The position numbers and the translations under genes were made by a program. DNA of 64,000 nucleotides, taken from NCBI GenBank assembly GCA_910578335.1, contig CAJTPU010000006.1:1-64000 (forward strand), in the 5' to 3' direction. Shown here piece by piece: positions 56,493 to 64,000 of this stretch. The notes under the pieces were generated by a model that was not told the origin of the DNA, made no database searches, and was given only the letters and a program-made list of their open reading frames with translations. The stretch is from an uncultured Lachnospiraceae bacterium. Lineage in GTDB: Bacteria > Bacillota > Clostridia > Lachnospirales > Lachnospiraceae. Each line of letters begins with the position of its first letter. The first letter of the stretch is position 1.

Positions 56493-57830
56493 ATGAAGCT
56501 GATTTTTGTTTCTCTGGGCTGTGACAAGAATCTGGTGGACACCGAGATGATGCTGGGGCTGCTTGGGGCTGCAGGTTATGAGTTTACAGATGATGAAAAC
56601 GAGGCGGAGATTGCAGTGGTCAATACCTGCTGTTTTATTGGCGATGCCAAAGAAGAGAGCATCAATACCCTGTTAGAGCTGGCGGAGCTGAAAAAAGAAG
56701 GAAATTTGAAGGTATTGGTGGCGGCAGGCTGTCTGGCACAGCGCTATAGGCAGGAGATTTTAGAAGAAATTCCGGAAGTGGATGCGCTGACCGGCACCAT
56801 GGCGGTCGATGAAATCGTACAGGCAGTGGAGGAGGCGCTTTCGGGAAAGCGGGCGGAGCATTATCGTGACATCAATGCGGCGCCTGTATATGGAAAACAA
56901 AGGAGCCTGACCACGGGCGGGCATTATGCCTATCTGAAGATAGCGGAGGGCTGTGACAAGCATTGTACATACTGCATTATTCCCAAGGTCAGGGGCTGCT
57001 ACCGCTCGATTCCCATGGAAAGTCTGGTAAAGGAAGCAAAGGAGCTTGCGGACGCGGGCGTGCGGGAGCTGATTTTAGTGGCGCAGGAAACCACTTTGTA
57101 CGGAAGGGATTTGTATGGAAAAAAGAGCCTGCCTGCGCTTCTTAAAAAGCTGGCGGCAATACCGGATATTTGCTGGATTCGGCTGTTATACTGCTATCCT
57201 GAGGAAATAGACGGGGAGCTGATTGCCGTTATGAAGCAGGAGCCCAAAATCTGTCATTATCTGGACATTCCCATACAGCACGCTTCCGACGCTGTCTTAA
57301 AGAGAATGGGAAGACACACGACAAAAGCGGATTTGCAAGCCATCATTGGCAGTCTGCGCAGGGAAATCCCCGATATCTGCCTTCGGACGACGCTGATTAG
57401 CGGGTTTCCGGGGGAGACGGAGGAGGAGCACGAGGAGCTACGCCTGTTCGTGGAGGAAATGGCGTTTGAGCGGCTCGGCGTGTTTCCCTACTCGCAGGAA
57501 GAGGACACGCCGGCTGCGCTGATGGAAGGGCAGATAGCAGATGAAGTGAAAAAAGAGCGCCGCGATGAGCTGATGGCTCTGCAGCAGGAGATTGCGTTTG
57601 CAAAAGCGGAAAGCATGATGGGCAGGACGCTTACCGTAATGATAGAAGGAAAAGCTGTGGATGAGGACGTCTATGTGGCGCGCACCTACAGGGATGCGCC
57701 CGAGGTGGACGGTTATCTCTTTCTTGCGTCGGATAGCGCGTATATGAGCGGAGATTTTGTGAAGGTTAAGGTAACCGGCTCGAATGAATATGATTTGATA
57801 GGAGAAATAGAAGATGAATTTACCAAATAA
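56493..57830 (+). CDS. rimO: Ribosomal protein S12 methylthiotransferase
   Basis: Radical-SAM enzyme that methylthiolates an Asp of ribosomal protein S12. N-terminal UPF0004 domain MKLIFVSLGCDKNLVDTEMMLGLL and VVNTCCFIGDAKEESINTLLE with the second Fe-S cluster Cys residues; radical SAM motif CDKHCTYC near residues 154-161; TRAM domain at the C-terminus (TVMIEGKAVDEDVYVARTYRDAPEVDGYLFL). The GCDKNLVDTE signature distinguishes RimO from MiaB. 445 residues is normal. ATG 56493 has AAAGGAAA; an in-frame TTG at 56454 lies in the terminator. The end overlaps pgsA by 17 bp. Confidence 0.96.
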   Translation: MKLIFVSLGCDKNLVDTEMMLGLLGAAGYEFTDDENEAEIAVVNTCCFIGDAKEESINTLLELAELKKEGNLKVLVAAGCLAQRYRQEILEEIPEVDALTGTMAVDEIVQAVEEALSGKRAEHYRDINAAPVYGKQRSLTTGGHYAYLKIAEGCDKHCTYCIIPKVRGCYRSIPMESLVKEAKELADAGVRELILVAQETTLYGRDLYGKKSLPALLKKLAAIPDICWIRLLYCYPEEIDGELIAVMKQEPKICHYLDIPIQHASDAVLKRMGRHTTKADLQAIIGSLRREIPDICLRTTLISGFPGETEEEHEELRLFVEEMAFERLGVFPYSQEEDTPAALMEGQIADEVKKERRDELMALQQEIAFAKAESMMGRTLTVMIEGKAVDEDVYVARTYRDAPEVDGYLFLASDSAYMSGDFVKVKVTGSNEYDLIGEIEDEFTK

Positions 57831-58386
57831 GCTTACTGTTTTTAGAATGATTCTGATTGTACCCTTCGTGCTGCTGCTTTTGGGCGGCGTTCACCATTGG
57901 GGCTGGTTTACCGCTTTGTTTGGCGGTATTCTGGAATATACGGACTACATTGCACTTGCCATTTTTATCATTGCAAGCCTGACGGATTTGCTGGATGGCA
58001 AAATTGCAAGAAAGTATAATCTGGTTACGAATTTTGGCAAATTTATGGACCCCCTTGCAGACAAGCTCTTAGTCTGTGCGGCGCTAATCTGTCTGGTGGA
58101 AATGGGGCGTATCCCTGCATGGATTGTCATTTTGATTATCAGCCGTGAATTTATCATCAGCGGTTTCAGGCTGATAGCATCCGACAAGGGCGTGGTGATT
58201 GCGGCAAGCTACTGGGGTAAATTTAAGACCACTTTTCAGATACTTATGGTCTGCCTGATGATTGCAAATATCAATAAGCTGCAGCTTGTTACGACTGTTG
58301 TGATGTGGATAGCGCTTGCGCTTACCGTGATATCGCTGGTTGATTATGTGTGGAAAAATAAAAGCGTAATGGCGGATGTAAAATAA
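57814..58386 (+). CDS. pgsA: CDP-diacylglycerol-glycerol-3-phosphate 3-phosphatidyltransferase
   Basis: Integral membrane enzyme making phosphatidylglycerol phosphate, first committed step to phosphatidylglycerol and cardiolipin. The CDP-alcohol phosphatidyltransferase motif DGKIARKYNLVTNFGKFMDPLADK (D-G-x2-A-R-x8-G-x3-D-x3-D pattern) is at about residues 54-76. About five helices; 190 residues is normal. N-terminus MNLPNKLTVFRMILIVPFVLLLL is typical. It overlaps rimO by 17 bp and is 32 bp from cinA, the usual clostridial order. Confidence 0.96.
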   Translation: MNLPNKLTVFRMILIVPFVLLLLGGVHHWGWFTALFGGILEYTDYIALAIFIIASLTDLLDGKIARKYNLVTNFGKFMDPLADKLLVCAALICLVEMGRIPAWIVILIISREFIISGFRLIASDKGVVIAASYWGKFKTTFQILMVCLMIANINKLQLVTTVVMWIALALTVISLVDYVWKNKSVMADVK

Positions 58387-58418
58387 GAAAATAGCGCAGC
58401 GTGGAAGTGAGGTCGAAC

Positions 58419-59654
58419 ATGACGGTAGAATTGATTTGTGTGGGAACAGAGCTTTTATTAGGCAATATTGTAAACACCAACGCGGCTTTTCTGGCGGAGC
58501 AGTGTGCGGCGCTGGGGCTTTCCTGCTATTATCAGACGGTAGTCGGAGACAATCGGGAAAGGCTTCTGCAGACTGTGCACACGGCGCTTTCCCGCTCCGA
58601 TATCATTCTTTTGTCGGGGGGATTGGGACCCACGAAGGATGATTTGACGAAGGAAACCGTGGCGGAAGCTTTGGGATTAAAGCTTTTGGAGGATAAGGCT
58701 TCCCGCGAAAAGATTGCGTCATATTTTCAGACGAGAGGCAAGATACCAACGGAAAATAACTGGAAGCAGGCGCTGGTTCCCGAAGGGGGCAGAGCAGTGG
58801 AAAACCGCAACGGGACAGCGCCGGGAATTATCATGGAAAGAGACGGCAAATGTATCGTGCTGATGCCGGGTCCGCCCGAAGAGCTGAAGCCTATGTTTAT
58901 GGAAGAGATAGCGCCGTACCTGCGCAAGCTGGGCGGAGAGGTTATTTCTTCTGTTACGGTGAAGATTGTCGGCATAGGGGAGAGCAGTGCGGAGACGAAA
59001 GTTGCCGACCTGATGGAAAAGCAGGACAATCCCACGCTTGCACCTTACGCCAAGACGGGGGAGGTGCACTTTCGTGTGACGGCGCGTGCCGGGACCGAAA
59101 CAGAAGCGGCGGCATTGAATGCGCCGCTTGTGGAGGAATTGAAAAAGCGGTTTGGAAGCTTTGTATATACTACGGATGATGCCGTCACGCTGGAAAAAGC
59201 AGTCGCCGATATTCTGCGAAAGCGAGGACTTACCATGACTACGGCGGAGTCCTGTACGGGTGGGATGCTGGCGGCGAGAATGGTAAATGTCGCGGGCGTT
59301 TCCGAGGTTTTGAAGGCAGGATTTGTCACTTATGCCAACGAGGCAAAAAGCAGTCTGCTCGGCGTGAGGGAGGAAACGCTGCGGCTGTTCGGGGCAGTCA
59401 GCAGCCGGACGGCTGAGGAAATGGCGCAGGGTGCGGCGAGAGCGGCTGGCGCAGATGTGGCTGTTGCCATAACCGGCATTGCAGGACCGGATGGCGGTAC
59501 GGCAAAAAAACCGGTCGGGCTTGTCTATATAAGCTGTTATGTGTGCGGGAAAGCAGATACACAGGAGTATCATTTTGCCGGCAGCCGCATGAAAATCAGG
59601 GAATATGCGACGGTGTCGGCATTGACGCAGCTTAGGCGTATGCTCGTTTCTTAA
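58419..59654 (+). CDS. cinA: CinA: competence/damage-inducible protein, NMN deamidase type
   Basis: 411 residues. N-terminal molybdopterin-binding-like domain (VELICVGTELLLGNIVNTNAAFLAEQ, LSGGLGPTKDDLTKETVAEALG), a middle domain, and a C-terminal nicotinamide-nucleotide amidase domain (TTAESCTGGMLAARMVNVAGVSEVLKAGFVTYANEAKSSLLGV, AITGIAGPDGGTAKKPVGLVYI). The Ser-Cys of AESCTGG is the amidase site. Linked to pyridine nucleotide recycling; in some genera cotranscribed with recA. Here one gene lies between them. ATG 58419 has GAGGT; an in-frame GTG at 58401 lacks spacing. Confidence 0.95.
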   Translation: MTVELICVGTELLLGNIVNTNAAFLAEQCAALGLSCYYQTVVGDNRERLLQTVHTALSRSDIILLSGGLGPTKDDLTKETVAEALGLKLLEDKASREKIASYFQTRGKIPTENNWKQALVPEGGRAVENRNGTAPGIIMERDGKCIVLMPGPPEELKPMFMEEIAPYLRKLGGEVISSVTVKIVGIGESSAETKVADLMEKQDNPTLAPYAKTGEVHFRVTARAGTETEAAALNAPLVEELKKRFGSFVYTTDDAVTLEKAVADILRKRGLTMTTAESCTGGMLAARMVNVAGVSEVLKAGFVTYANEAKSSLLGVREETLRLFGAVSSRTAEEMAQGAARAAGADVAVAITGIAGPDGGTAKKPVGLVYISCYVCGKADTQEYHFAGSRMKIREYATVSALTQLRRMLVS

Positions 59655-59703
59655 GGAAAAGTGCGCCTGCCCGGTGCAGGCTGAGGAAAGGAAAGAAGGT
59701 CTT

Positions 59704-61077
59704 ATGGAAGAGAACAGCAGATTTGGCTTTTGCCCTAAATGCGGGGCTGTGTCAAAGGATGGCGTATGCCAGAGCTGCGGTACGCAGACGGCGGGCGGTA
59801 CGGCGGGGCAGCAGCCGTATGTGCAGGAGGGAATGCAGGACATACAGGCGCAGGGTGCGGGGTATCCGCCGCAGCAGGTACAGGGTATGGCGAGCGCAGG
59901 ATATCCGCCGCAGCAGGCACAGGGTATGGCGGGCGCAGGATATCCGCCGCAGCAGGCACAGGGTATGGCGGGCGCAGGATATCCGCCGCAACAGGCACAG
60001 GGTATGGCGGGCGCAGCATATCCGTCGCAGCAGATACAGGGCGGAGCCGGATATCCGCAGTTTTATCAGCCGCAGAATGGCAGCGGACAGATGCCGTATG
60101 GAACAGGGTATTTGCCGCAGACGTATCAGGCATGTGCGGCAGTGCCGCCGGCAAAGCCAAAGAAAAACAAGGCGGCGGTGGTGATTTATTTTATCTGTGT
60201 GGCGATTGTGGCAGTAAGCCTTGTGTTTGTGATATTGGCGGCAGTCGGTGATATAGCGGATAAAAAAGACGAAGACAGGGATTCCGGAAAAAGCGGCAGA
60301 ACAGAAACGGAGCAGGATGCGGATGATTTGGGAGAAGGAGAAGAGGAGAAACCGAAAGAGAGCTTTACGTACCATCACCATACGGAGGATGTGACGGAGC
60401 GGAACTGGAATGAGGCGGGACAGGACAGTTCGCTGCCCTACTATTCCGGACCATATAATGCTTTGCGGGACGACTTGTCCTATGAGCTTGTCTTCAGGGA
60501 AGAAACCTATCGCTCTGATGACGTGGAAGTTCAGCTTGTTGTGGAATATCCGCAAATCATATCGGGGGATGTGCCTAATTACGACTATATCAATCAGGCG
60601 CTGCGTTACGATTACGACTATTTTCATAATTTTTTTACCGAAGACGTTAAGCCGTTTATGGACAGGGACAGTATATTTCAGGTCAGTATAGACTCTCACG
60701 TTACTTATATGGATGAAAGCATACTGAGCGTGGTCTTTGTGGAGCGGGTGCGTATCAATTTGGAAAACGACCCTTTTTCCATGGTGAATTATTTCTGCAT
60801 GAATTTTGATTTAGAGACAGGCGTTCTCCTCGAGGATACGGAGTTATTTTGGCTTGATGAGAATTTTGCCGCCGATTTCAGGCGGCGGGAGGCTTGGGAA
60901 AACGGTGAAGAGGCTTTGACAAACTATTCTGATGAAGAGATTTTAAAGATGCTAAAGGACCCTGCGTATCTGGTGGTTTTTTACACGCCGATGGGGATGG
61001 AAGTCGGACTGAATCTGGGAAACCGGGTAGTGTATGTCACCTACGAAGACTATGAGCAGTTTTTGAACACTTTTTAG
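59704..61077 (+). CDS. Zinc-ribbon membrane protein with Pro/Gln repeats and a DUF3298-like extracellular domain
   Basis: 457 residues. An N-terminal zinc ribbon CPKCGAVSKDGVCQSCG (residues about 9-25) would be cytosolic; residues about 47-115 hold four to five GYPPQQAQGMAGA repeats plus a Tyr/Gln/Pro-rich stretch; a single membrane helix lies at about residues 158-180 (AAVVIYFICVAIVAVSLVFVILAAV). After an acidic linker, the external domain (YELVFREETYRSDDVEVQLVVEYPQIISGDVPNYDYINQALRYDYDYFHNFF) resembles DUF4163/DUF3298, found in RsiV and penicillin-binding regulators. Function unknown; a wall or lysozyme sensor is one possibility (inference). ATG 59704 has AGAAGGT; upstream TTG/ATG at 59674 is less suitable. 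Confidence 0.75.
   Translation: MEENSRFGFCPKCGAVSKDGVCQSCGTQTAGGTAGQQPYVQEGMQDIQAQGAGYPPQQVQGMASAGYPPQQAQGMAGAGYPPQQAQGMAGAGYPPQQAQGMAGAAYPSQQIQGGAGYPQFYQPQNGSGQMPYGTGYLPQTYQACAAVPPAKPKKNKAAVVIYFICVAIVAVSLVFVILAAVGDIADKKDEDRDSGKSGRTETEQDADDLGEGEEEKPKESFTYHHHTEDVTERNWNEAGQDSSLPYYSGPYNALRDDLSYELVFREETYRSDDVEVQLVVEYPQIISGDVPNYDYINQALRYDYDYFHNFFTEDVKPFMDRDSIFQVSIDSHVTYMDESILSVVFVERVRINLENDPFSMVNYFCMNFDLETGVLLEDTELFWLDENFAADFRRREAWENGEEALTNYSDEEILKMLKDPAYLVVFYTPMGMEVGLNLGNRVVYVTYEDYEQFLNTF
59868..60041 (+). repeat. Tandem repeat encoding GYPPQQAQGMA(G/S)A
   Basis: About five 39-bp units, nearly identical at DNA level (gga-tat-ccg-ccg-cag-cag-gca-cag-ggt-atg-gcg-ggc-gca). Units encode GYPPQQ(V/A)QGMA(S/G)A; the last reads YPSQQIQGGA. 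High identity marks recent expansion. Confidence 0.85.
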
Positions 61078-61113
61078 CAGCAGAATTGCGCAATGTGTTT
61101 TTTAAACTTATTC

Positions 61114-61142
61114 TTGCAAATACAAATGGTTTCTGATATAGT
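61114..61142 (+). promoter_or_regulatory. Promoter-like element before an uncharacterised leader
   Basis: TTGCAA at 61114-61119, 17 bases, TATAGT at 61137-61142. It points into a roughly 215-bp stretch before the recA promoter that holds a short hairpin and a short open frame (TTG 61169 to stop 61336, 55 codons: ...HFSGVNGIPPTYSMIEKIEKRLG...) with no ribosome binding site. Its product is not recognised. Confidence 0.45.
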
Positions 61143-61181
61143 AAACACACGAAAGGCATTCTGCCTTTTTGCAGCGGCAGA

Positions 61182-61198
61182 CCGCACGTCCCGTGCGG
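61182..61198 (+). terminator. Short GC-rich hairpin with few T
   Basis: CCGCACG, TCC loop, CGTGCGG, then CTTTACT. A 7-bp perfect stem; a weak terminator at best. It could be part of a small structured RNA expressed from 61114-61142. Confidence 0.45.
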
Positions 61199-61357
61199 CT
61201 TTACTGTGGCAGATACAAGGAGCATTTTTCTGGAGTCAATGGCATTCCGCCGACATATTCCATGATTGAAAAAATTGAAAAGAGATTGGGGACGGCAAGG
61301 GAACGTGTATCAAAAGGGTGGATTATGGGACTTTAAATATCTTATAATAAAAAAGGA

Positions 61358-61386
61358 TTGACAAAGCAGAACAAATGTTTTATCCT
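61358..61386 (+). promoter_or_regulatory. recA promoter
   Basis: Perfect TTGACA at 61358-61363, a 17-base spacer, TATCCT at 61381-61386. One LexA-like box lies in the spacer and another just after the start of transcription. Confidence 0.75.
61369..61380 (+). promoter_or_regulatory. LexA-box-like operator 1 of recA
   Basis: GAACAAATGTTT, one base off GAAC-N4-GTTC, exactly between -35 and -10. The Firmicutes LexA (DinR) consensus is CGAAC-N4-GTTCG (known from Bacillus). Confidence 0.65.
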
Positions 61387-61397
61387 TGTCTTGTGCA

Positions 61398-61409
61398 GAA
61401 CATCCGTTC
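61398..61409 (+). promoter_or_regulatory. LexA-box-like operator 2 of recA
   Basis: GAACATCCGTTC, a perfect GAAC-N4-GTTC, about 12-23 bases after the -10, overlapping the transcription start region. Two boxes suggest cooperative, tight LexA repression. Confidence 0.75.
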
Positions 61410-61511
61410 AGAAACCAAAACATTTTTGTCAGTGCGCTGCCTGACACAAGGAGCCTGCGTTTTGAGAGAGACAGGGAGAGTAAAGCAGCGCAGAAATGAG
61501 GATTCGTGAAT

Positions 61512-62585
61512 ATGGAAAGAGAAGAGAAGTTAAAAGCGTTGGATGCCGCACTTGTGCAGATTGAGAAGCAGTATGGCAAGGGTGCCGTCATGAAGCTGGG
61601 CGACCCTACGGCACAGATGAATGTGGAGACGATTCCGACAGGCTCGCTGAGCCTTGATGTGGCGTTGGGACTTGGCGGGATTCCCAAGGGCAGGATTGTG
61701 GAGATTTACGGACCGGAGTCCAGCGGTAAGACGACGGTGACGCTGCACATGATTGCGGAGGTGCAGAAGCGCGGCGGTATTGCGGGCTTTATTGATGCGG
61801 AACATGCGCTTGACCCGGTCTATGCGAAAAACATAGGCGTTGACATAGACAATCTTTACATATCCCAGCCGGACAGCGGCGAGCAGGCGCTGGAGATTAC
61901 AGAGACAATGGTGCGTTCCGGCGCGATTGACATCGTCGTGGTGGACTCTGTGGCGGCGCTGGTGCCAAAGGCGGAGATTGAAGGCGACATGGGGGATTCC
62001 CATGTGGGGCTTCAGGCGAGGCTGATGTCGCAGGCGCTCAGGAAGCTGACGTCGGTTATCAGCAAATCGAACTGTACGGTTGTATTTATCAACCAGCTTC
62101 GAGAGAAGGTCGGCGTGATGTTCGGCAATCCCGAGACAACAACCGGCGGACGTGCATTAAAGTTTTATTCTTCCGTGCGGCTGGATGTGCGCCGTATTGA
62201 GTCTTTAAAGCAGGGAGGCGAGGTTATCGGCAACCGGACGAGGGTAAAGGTGGTGAAGAACAAAATAGCGCCGCCCTTCAAGGAAGCGGAGTTTGATATT
62301 ATGTTTGGCGAGGGTATCTCGATGGCGGGCGATATTCTGGATTTGGCGGCTGATATCGGCGTTATCAACAAATCCGGTGCCTGGTATGCCTATGAAGGCA
62401 GCAAAATCGGACAGGGCAGGGAAAATGCGAAGCAGTATCTGAAGAGCAATCCTGAGGTTTGTGCCGAGGTAGAGGGAAAGGTGCGCGCCCACTACGGATT
62501 GGATGCAGGTAAGGCAAAGGAAGAGAAGACGGAGGAAGCCGGGAATACGCCTGCAAAGGCAAAAGAAAAGAAAACAGGAGATTGA
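61512..62585 (+). CDS. recA: Recombinase RecA
   Basis: DNA strand-exchange ATPase and co-protease for LexA. Walker A GPESSGKTT near residues 66-74, FIDAEHALDP, VVDSVAALVPKAEIEGDMGDSHVGLQARLMSQALRKLT, INQLREKVGVMFGNPETTTGGRALKFYSSVRLDVRR. The C-terminal tail is Lys/Glu-rich as usual. 357 residues. GTG 61506 also has a close GAGG; I chose ATG 61512 because the product then starts MEREEKLKALDAAL like homologs, but GTG is not excluded. Promoter with two LexA boxes; recX follows after 5 bp. Confidence 0.98.
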   Translation: MEREEKLKALDAALVQIEKQYGKGAVMKLGDPTAQMNVETIPTGSLSLDVALGLGGIPKGRIVEIYGPESSGKTTVTLHMIAEVQKRGGIAGFIDAEHALDPVYAKNIGVDIDNLYISQPDSGEQALEITETMVRSGAIDIVVVDSVAALVPKAEIEGDMGDSHVGLQARLMSQALRKLTSVISKSNCTVVFINQLREKVGVMFGNPETTTGGRALKFYSSVRLDVRRIESLKQGGEVIGNRTRVKVVKNKIAPPFKEAEFDIMFGEGISMAGDILDLAADIGVINKSGAWYAYEGSKIGQGRENAKQYLKSNPEVCAEVEGKVRAHYGLDAGKAKEEKTEEAGNTPAKAKEKKTGD

Positions 62586-62590
62586 AAGTC

Positions 62591-63199
62591 ATGATTGTGA
62601 CACTGCTGTCGGAGATGTCGGCTTCCAGAGTAAAGGTATATATTGACGAGCAGCCCGCTTTTGTCCTGTACAAGGGCGAGCTGCGAAAATACAACCTGCG
62701 GGAAGGGGCGCCTGTTGCAGAAGAGGCGTATGAAGAGCTGGTCTTTAAGGTGCTTCCTCTGCGTGCAAGAATGCGATGTATCAATCTGATAAAAGCGCGG
62801 GACTATACGAAGGAGCAGCTTAGGCAGAAGCTTAAGCAGGGCGGATATCCCGAGCAGGTGATAGAAGAAACGCTTGCCTTTGCACAGGAGGAGCGCTACA
62901 TTGACGATTTGCGTTATGCAGGTAATTTCATCGCCTGCAGTCATGAACGCAAAAGCAGGCGGCGGATAGAAAATGATTTGCTGCAAAAAGGGATTCCGGC
63001 AGAGACGGTCGCGGCGGCGTGGCACAGGTGGGAAGCCGAGGGCAATGTGCAAAAGGAAGAGGAGCAGATAAAGGCGCTGCTTGCCAAAAAACATTTTGAC
63101 GTGAGTGCGGCAGACCGAAATCAACTGCAGAAAATGTATGCTTTTTTGGCGCGGAAAGGCTTCGACGGGGACAAAATACGAAGGCTGCTTTTAAAATAA
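62591..63199 (+). CDS. recX: RecX regulatory protein
   Basis: Modulator of RecA filaments, normally coexpressed with recA. 202 residues with the tandem three-helix RecX repeats: ALPLRARMRCINLIKARDYTKEQLRQKLKQGGYPEQVIEETLAFAQEERYIDDLRYAGNFI and RRIENDLLQKGIPAETVAAAW, and a third ADRNQLQKMYAFLARKGFDGDKIRRLL. The N-terminus (MIVTLLSEMSASRVKVYIDEQPAFVLYKGEL) is the usual SHS2-like region of clostridial RecX. The frame opens with a TTG at 62582; ATG 62591 fits AGGAG ten bases upstream. Five bases separate it from recA. Confidence 0.94.
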   Translation: MIVTLLSEMSASRVKVYIDEQPAFVLYKGELRKYNLREGAPVAEEAYEELVFKVLPLRARMRCINLIKARDYTKEQLRQKLKQGGYPEQVIEETLAFAQEERYIDDLRYAGNFIACSHERKSRRRIENDLLQKGIPAETVAAAWHRWEAEGNVQKEEEQIKALLAKKHFDVSAADRNQLQKMYAFLARKGFDGDKIRRLLLK

Positions 63200-63243
63200 G
63201 AAGGTATTTGTGTAAAGTTCTTTGCAAAGATAATCACTTGCGC

Positions 63244-63272
63244 TTGACATAAGTATCATTTTAATTTAAAAT
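63244..63272 (+). promoter_or_regulatory. Promoter of rny
   Basis: Perfect TTGACA at 63244-63249, a 17-base spacer, TAAAAT at 63267-63272. The leader is about 145 bases. Confidence 0.8.
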
Positions 63273-63376
63273 TTAAGTGTTGTAAAATTGCTTTTAGAAT
63301 GTGCGTCATGTTCTATGTAAACGACATATACATACATTCTATAATAGATTTGGCATAATGCGGCAGCATTATGTTT

Positions 63377-63420
63377 TGGTCCAAGGACCATGCACGAAAA
63401 CTTAATAAGGAGGTGCTCCT
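63377..63420 (+). promoter_or_regulatory. Palindrome and ribosome-binding-site hairpin in the rny leader
   Basis: TGGTCCAAGGACCA (63377-63390) is a perfect 14-base palindrome. The ribosome binding site itself is in a small hairpin: AGGAG, GTG loop, CTCCT (63408-63420). Occlusion of the site suggests translational control of RNase Y. Confidence 0.6.
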
Positions 63421-63424
63421 GTAC

Positions 63425-64000
63425 ATGTGGTATGTTCTATGTGCTTTGGGAGCAATAGTGGTTACGCTTGTCATCTCGATTCCGGTGACTGCAAAGATAG
63501 CGACTGAGCGGCGTAAAAAATACGTGGAAGCAAAGTTGGGTGATGCAGAAGTCAAAGCGAGAGAGATTATTGATGAAGCCTTAAAGACTGCAGAAGCCAA
63601 AAAACGCGAATCCCTGCTTGAAATCAAGGAAGAGTCCATTAAGACCAAAAATGAACTCGACAAGGAAATCAAGGAGCGCAGGGCGGAAGCGCAGCGTTAT
63701 GAGAGAAGGGTTCAGCAGAAAGAGGAGAACATCGATAAAAAAGCGGATGCTATTGAACGCAAAGAGGCAAGTCTGGCACAGCGCGAGGATTCTTTAAACA
63801 AGATGAAAGCGGAAGTGTCAAAGCTGAACGAACAGCGGGTACAGGAACTGGAGAGAATTTCCGGATTAACCTCTGAACAGGCAAAAGAGTATTTGTTGAA
63901 AATTGTTGAAGATGAAGTGAAACATGAAACGGCTGTGATGATCAAGGAAATGGAGAGTCGCGCCAAAGAAGAAGCAGACAAGAAAGCGAAGGAGTATGTA
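63425..64000 (+). CDS. rny: Ribonuclease Y, N-terminal part (cut by the window edge)
   Basis: Membrane-anchored endoribonuclease that initiates mRNA decay in Firmicutes. The 192 visible codons start MWYVLCALGAIVVTLVISIPV (the single N-terminal helix), then the long Lys/Glu/Ala coiled coil, with ERISGLTSEQAKEYLLKIVEDEVKHE, the signature before the KH domain. The KH and HD domains lie beyond 64000. ATG 63425 is 11 bases after AAGGAGG. It has its own promoter at 63244-63272, separate from recA-recX. Confidence 0.92.
   Translation, partial: MWYVLCALGAIVVTLVISIPVTAKIATERRKKYVEAKLGDAEVKAREIIDEALKTAEAKKRESLLEIKEESIKTKNELDKEIKERRAEAQRYERRVQQKEENIDKKADAIERKEASLAQREDSLNKMKAEVSKLNEQRVQELERISGLTSEQAKEYLLKIVEDEVKHETAVMIKEMESRAKEEADKKAKEYV

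Noticed and set aside
59752..60699. 315-codon minus-strand frame over the zinc-ribbon gene
   Set aside because: Its repeats are the antisense reading of the GYPPQQ repeat; no start signals and no domain.

Overview
The window looks like a chromosomal segment of a spore-forming member of the Clostridia, most likely Lachnospiraceae. The evidence is gpr, spoIIP and a Spo0A-type DNA-binding protein; strong GGAGG ribosome binding sites; sigma-A type promoters; a recA promoter carrying GAAC-N4-GTTC boxes; and the core gene run yicC-remA-gmk-rpoZ-rimO-pgsA-cinA followed by recA-recX-rny. No tRNA, rRNA, CRISPR array, phage module or insertion sequence was seen.

Layout. 1-4.9 kb: sporulation genes gpr and spoIIP, a convergent nagA that overlaps the end of spoIIP, and a CPBP-family membrane protease with an NGQxY pentapeptide-repeat N-terminus. 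4.9-24.5 kb: a large transport locus. It has five tandem paralogous lipoproteins (a propeller-like domain fused to a solute-binding domain), two sugar-type ABC permeases, an HlyD-like adaptor, a MacB-like extracytoplasmic protein and a sixth solute-binding lipoprotein. No transporter ATPase is encoded in the locus. Two of the lipoprotein genes have nearly identical promoter cores. 24.5-30.2 kb, minus strand: a YgjP-type metallopeptidase, a heterodimeric ABC exporter preceded by a structured leader with a small ORF and a terminator (BmrB-like attenuation layout), and a cation diffusion facilitator. 30.4-36.8 kb: a stand-alone Spo0A effector domain, glgA, a SpoVB-like flippase, a 720-bp repeat-rich spacer with two large palindromes and two tandem repeats, and rqcH.

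36.9-54.2 kb: a GNAT acetyltransferase, then six tandem paralogs of about 670-900 residues. I cannot place these in any known family. Each has an N-terminal membrane segment and two DxDNDG (calcium-loop-like) modules. Two small unrelated genes (a nucleoside 2-deoxyribosyltransferase-like protein and a HAD hydrolase) sit among them. The array lies between rqcH and yicC, which from general knowledge are often close neighbours in this group, so it looks like an accessory expansion inside a core operon neighbourhood. A large hairpin element before the last array gene is the same family as one in the spacer before rqcH, in opposite orientation. 54.2-64 kb: the core informational genes listed above, a zinc-ribbon membrane protein with GYPPQQAQGMA repeats, SOS-regulated recA, recX, and rny, which is cut by the right edge of the window.

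The best candidates for undescribed biology are the six-member secreted protein array, the leader before the ABC exporter, the paired large-hairpin repeats, and the solute-binding/propeller paralog locus with its duplicated promoter.
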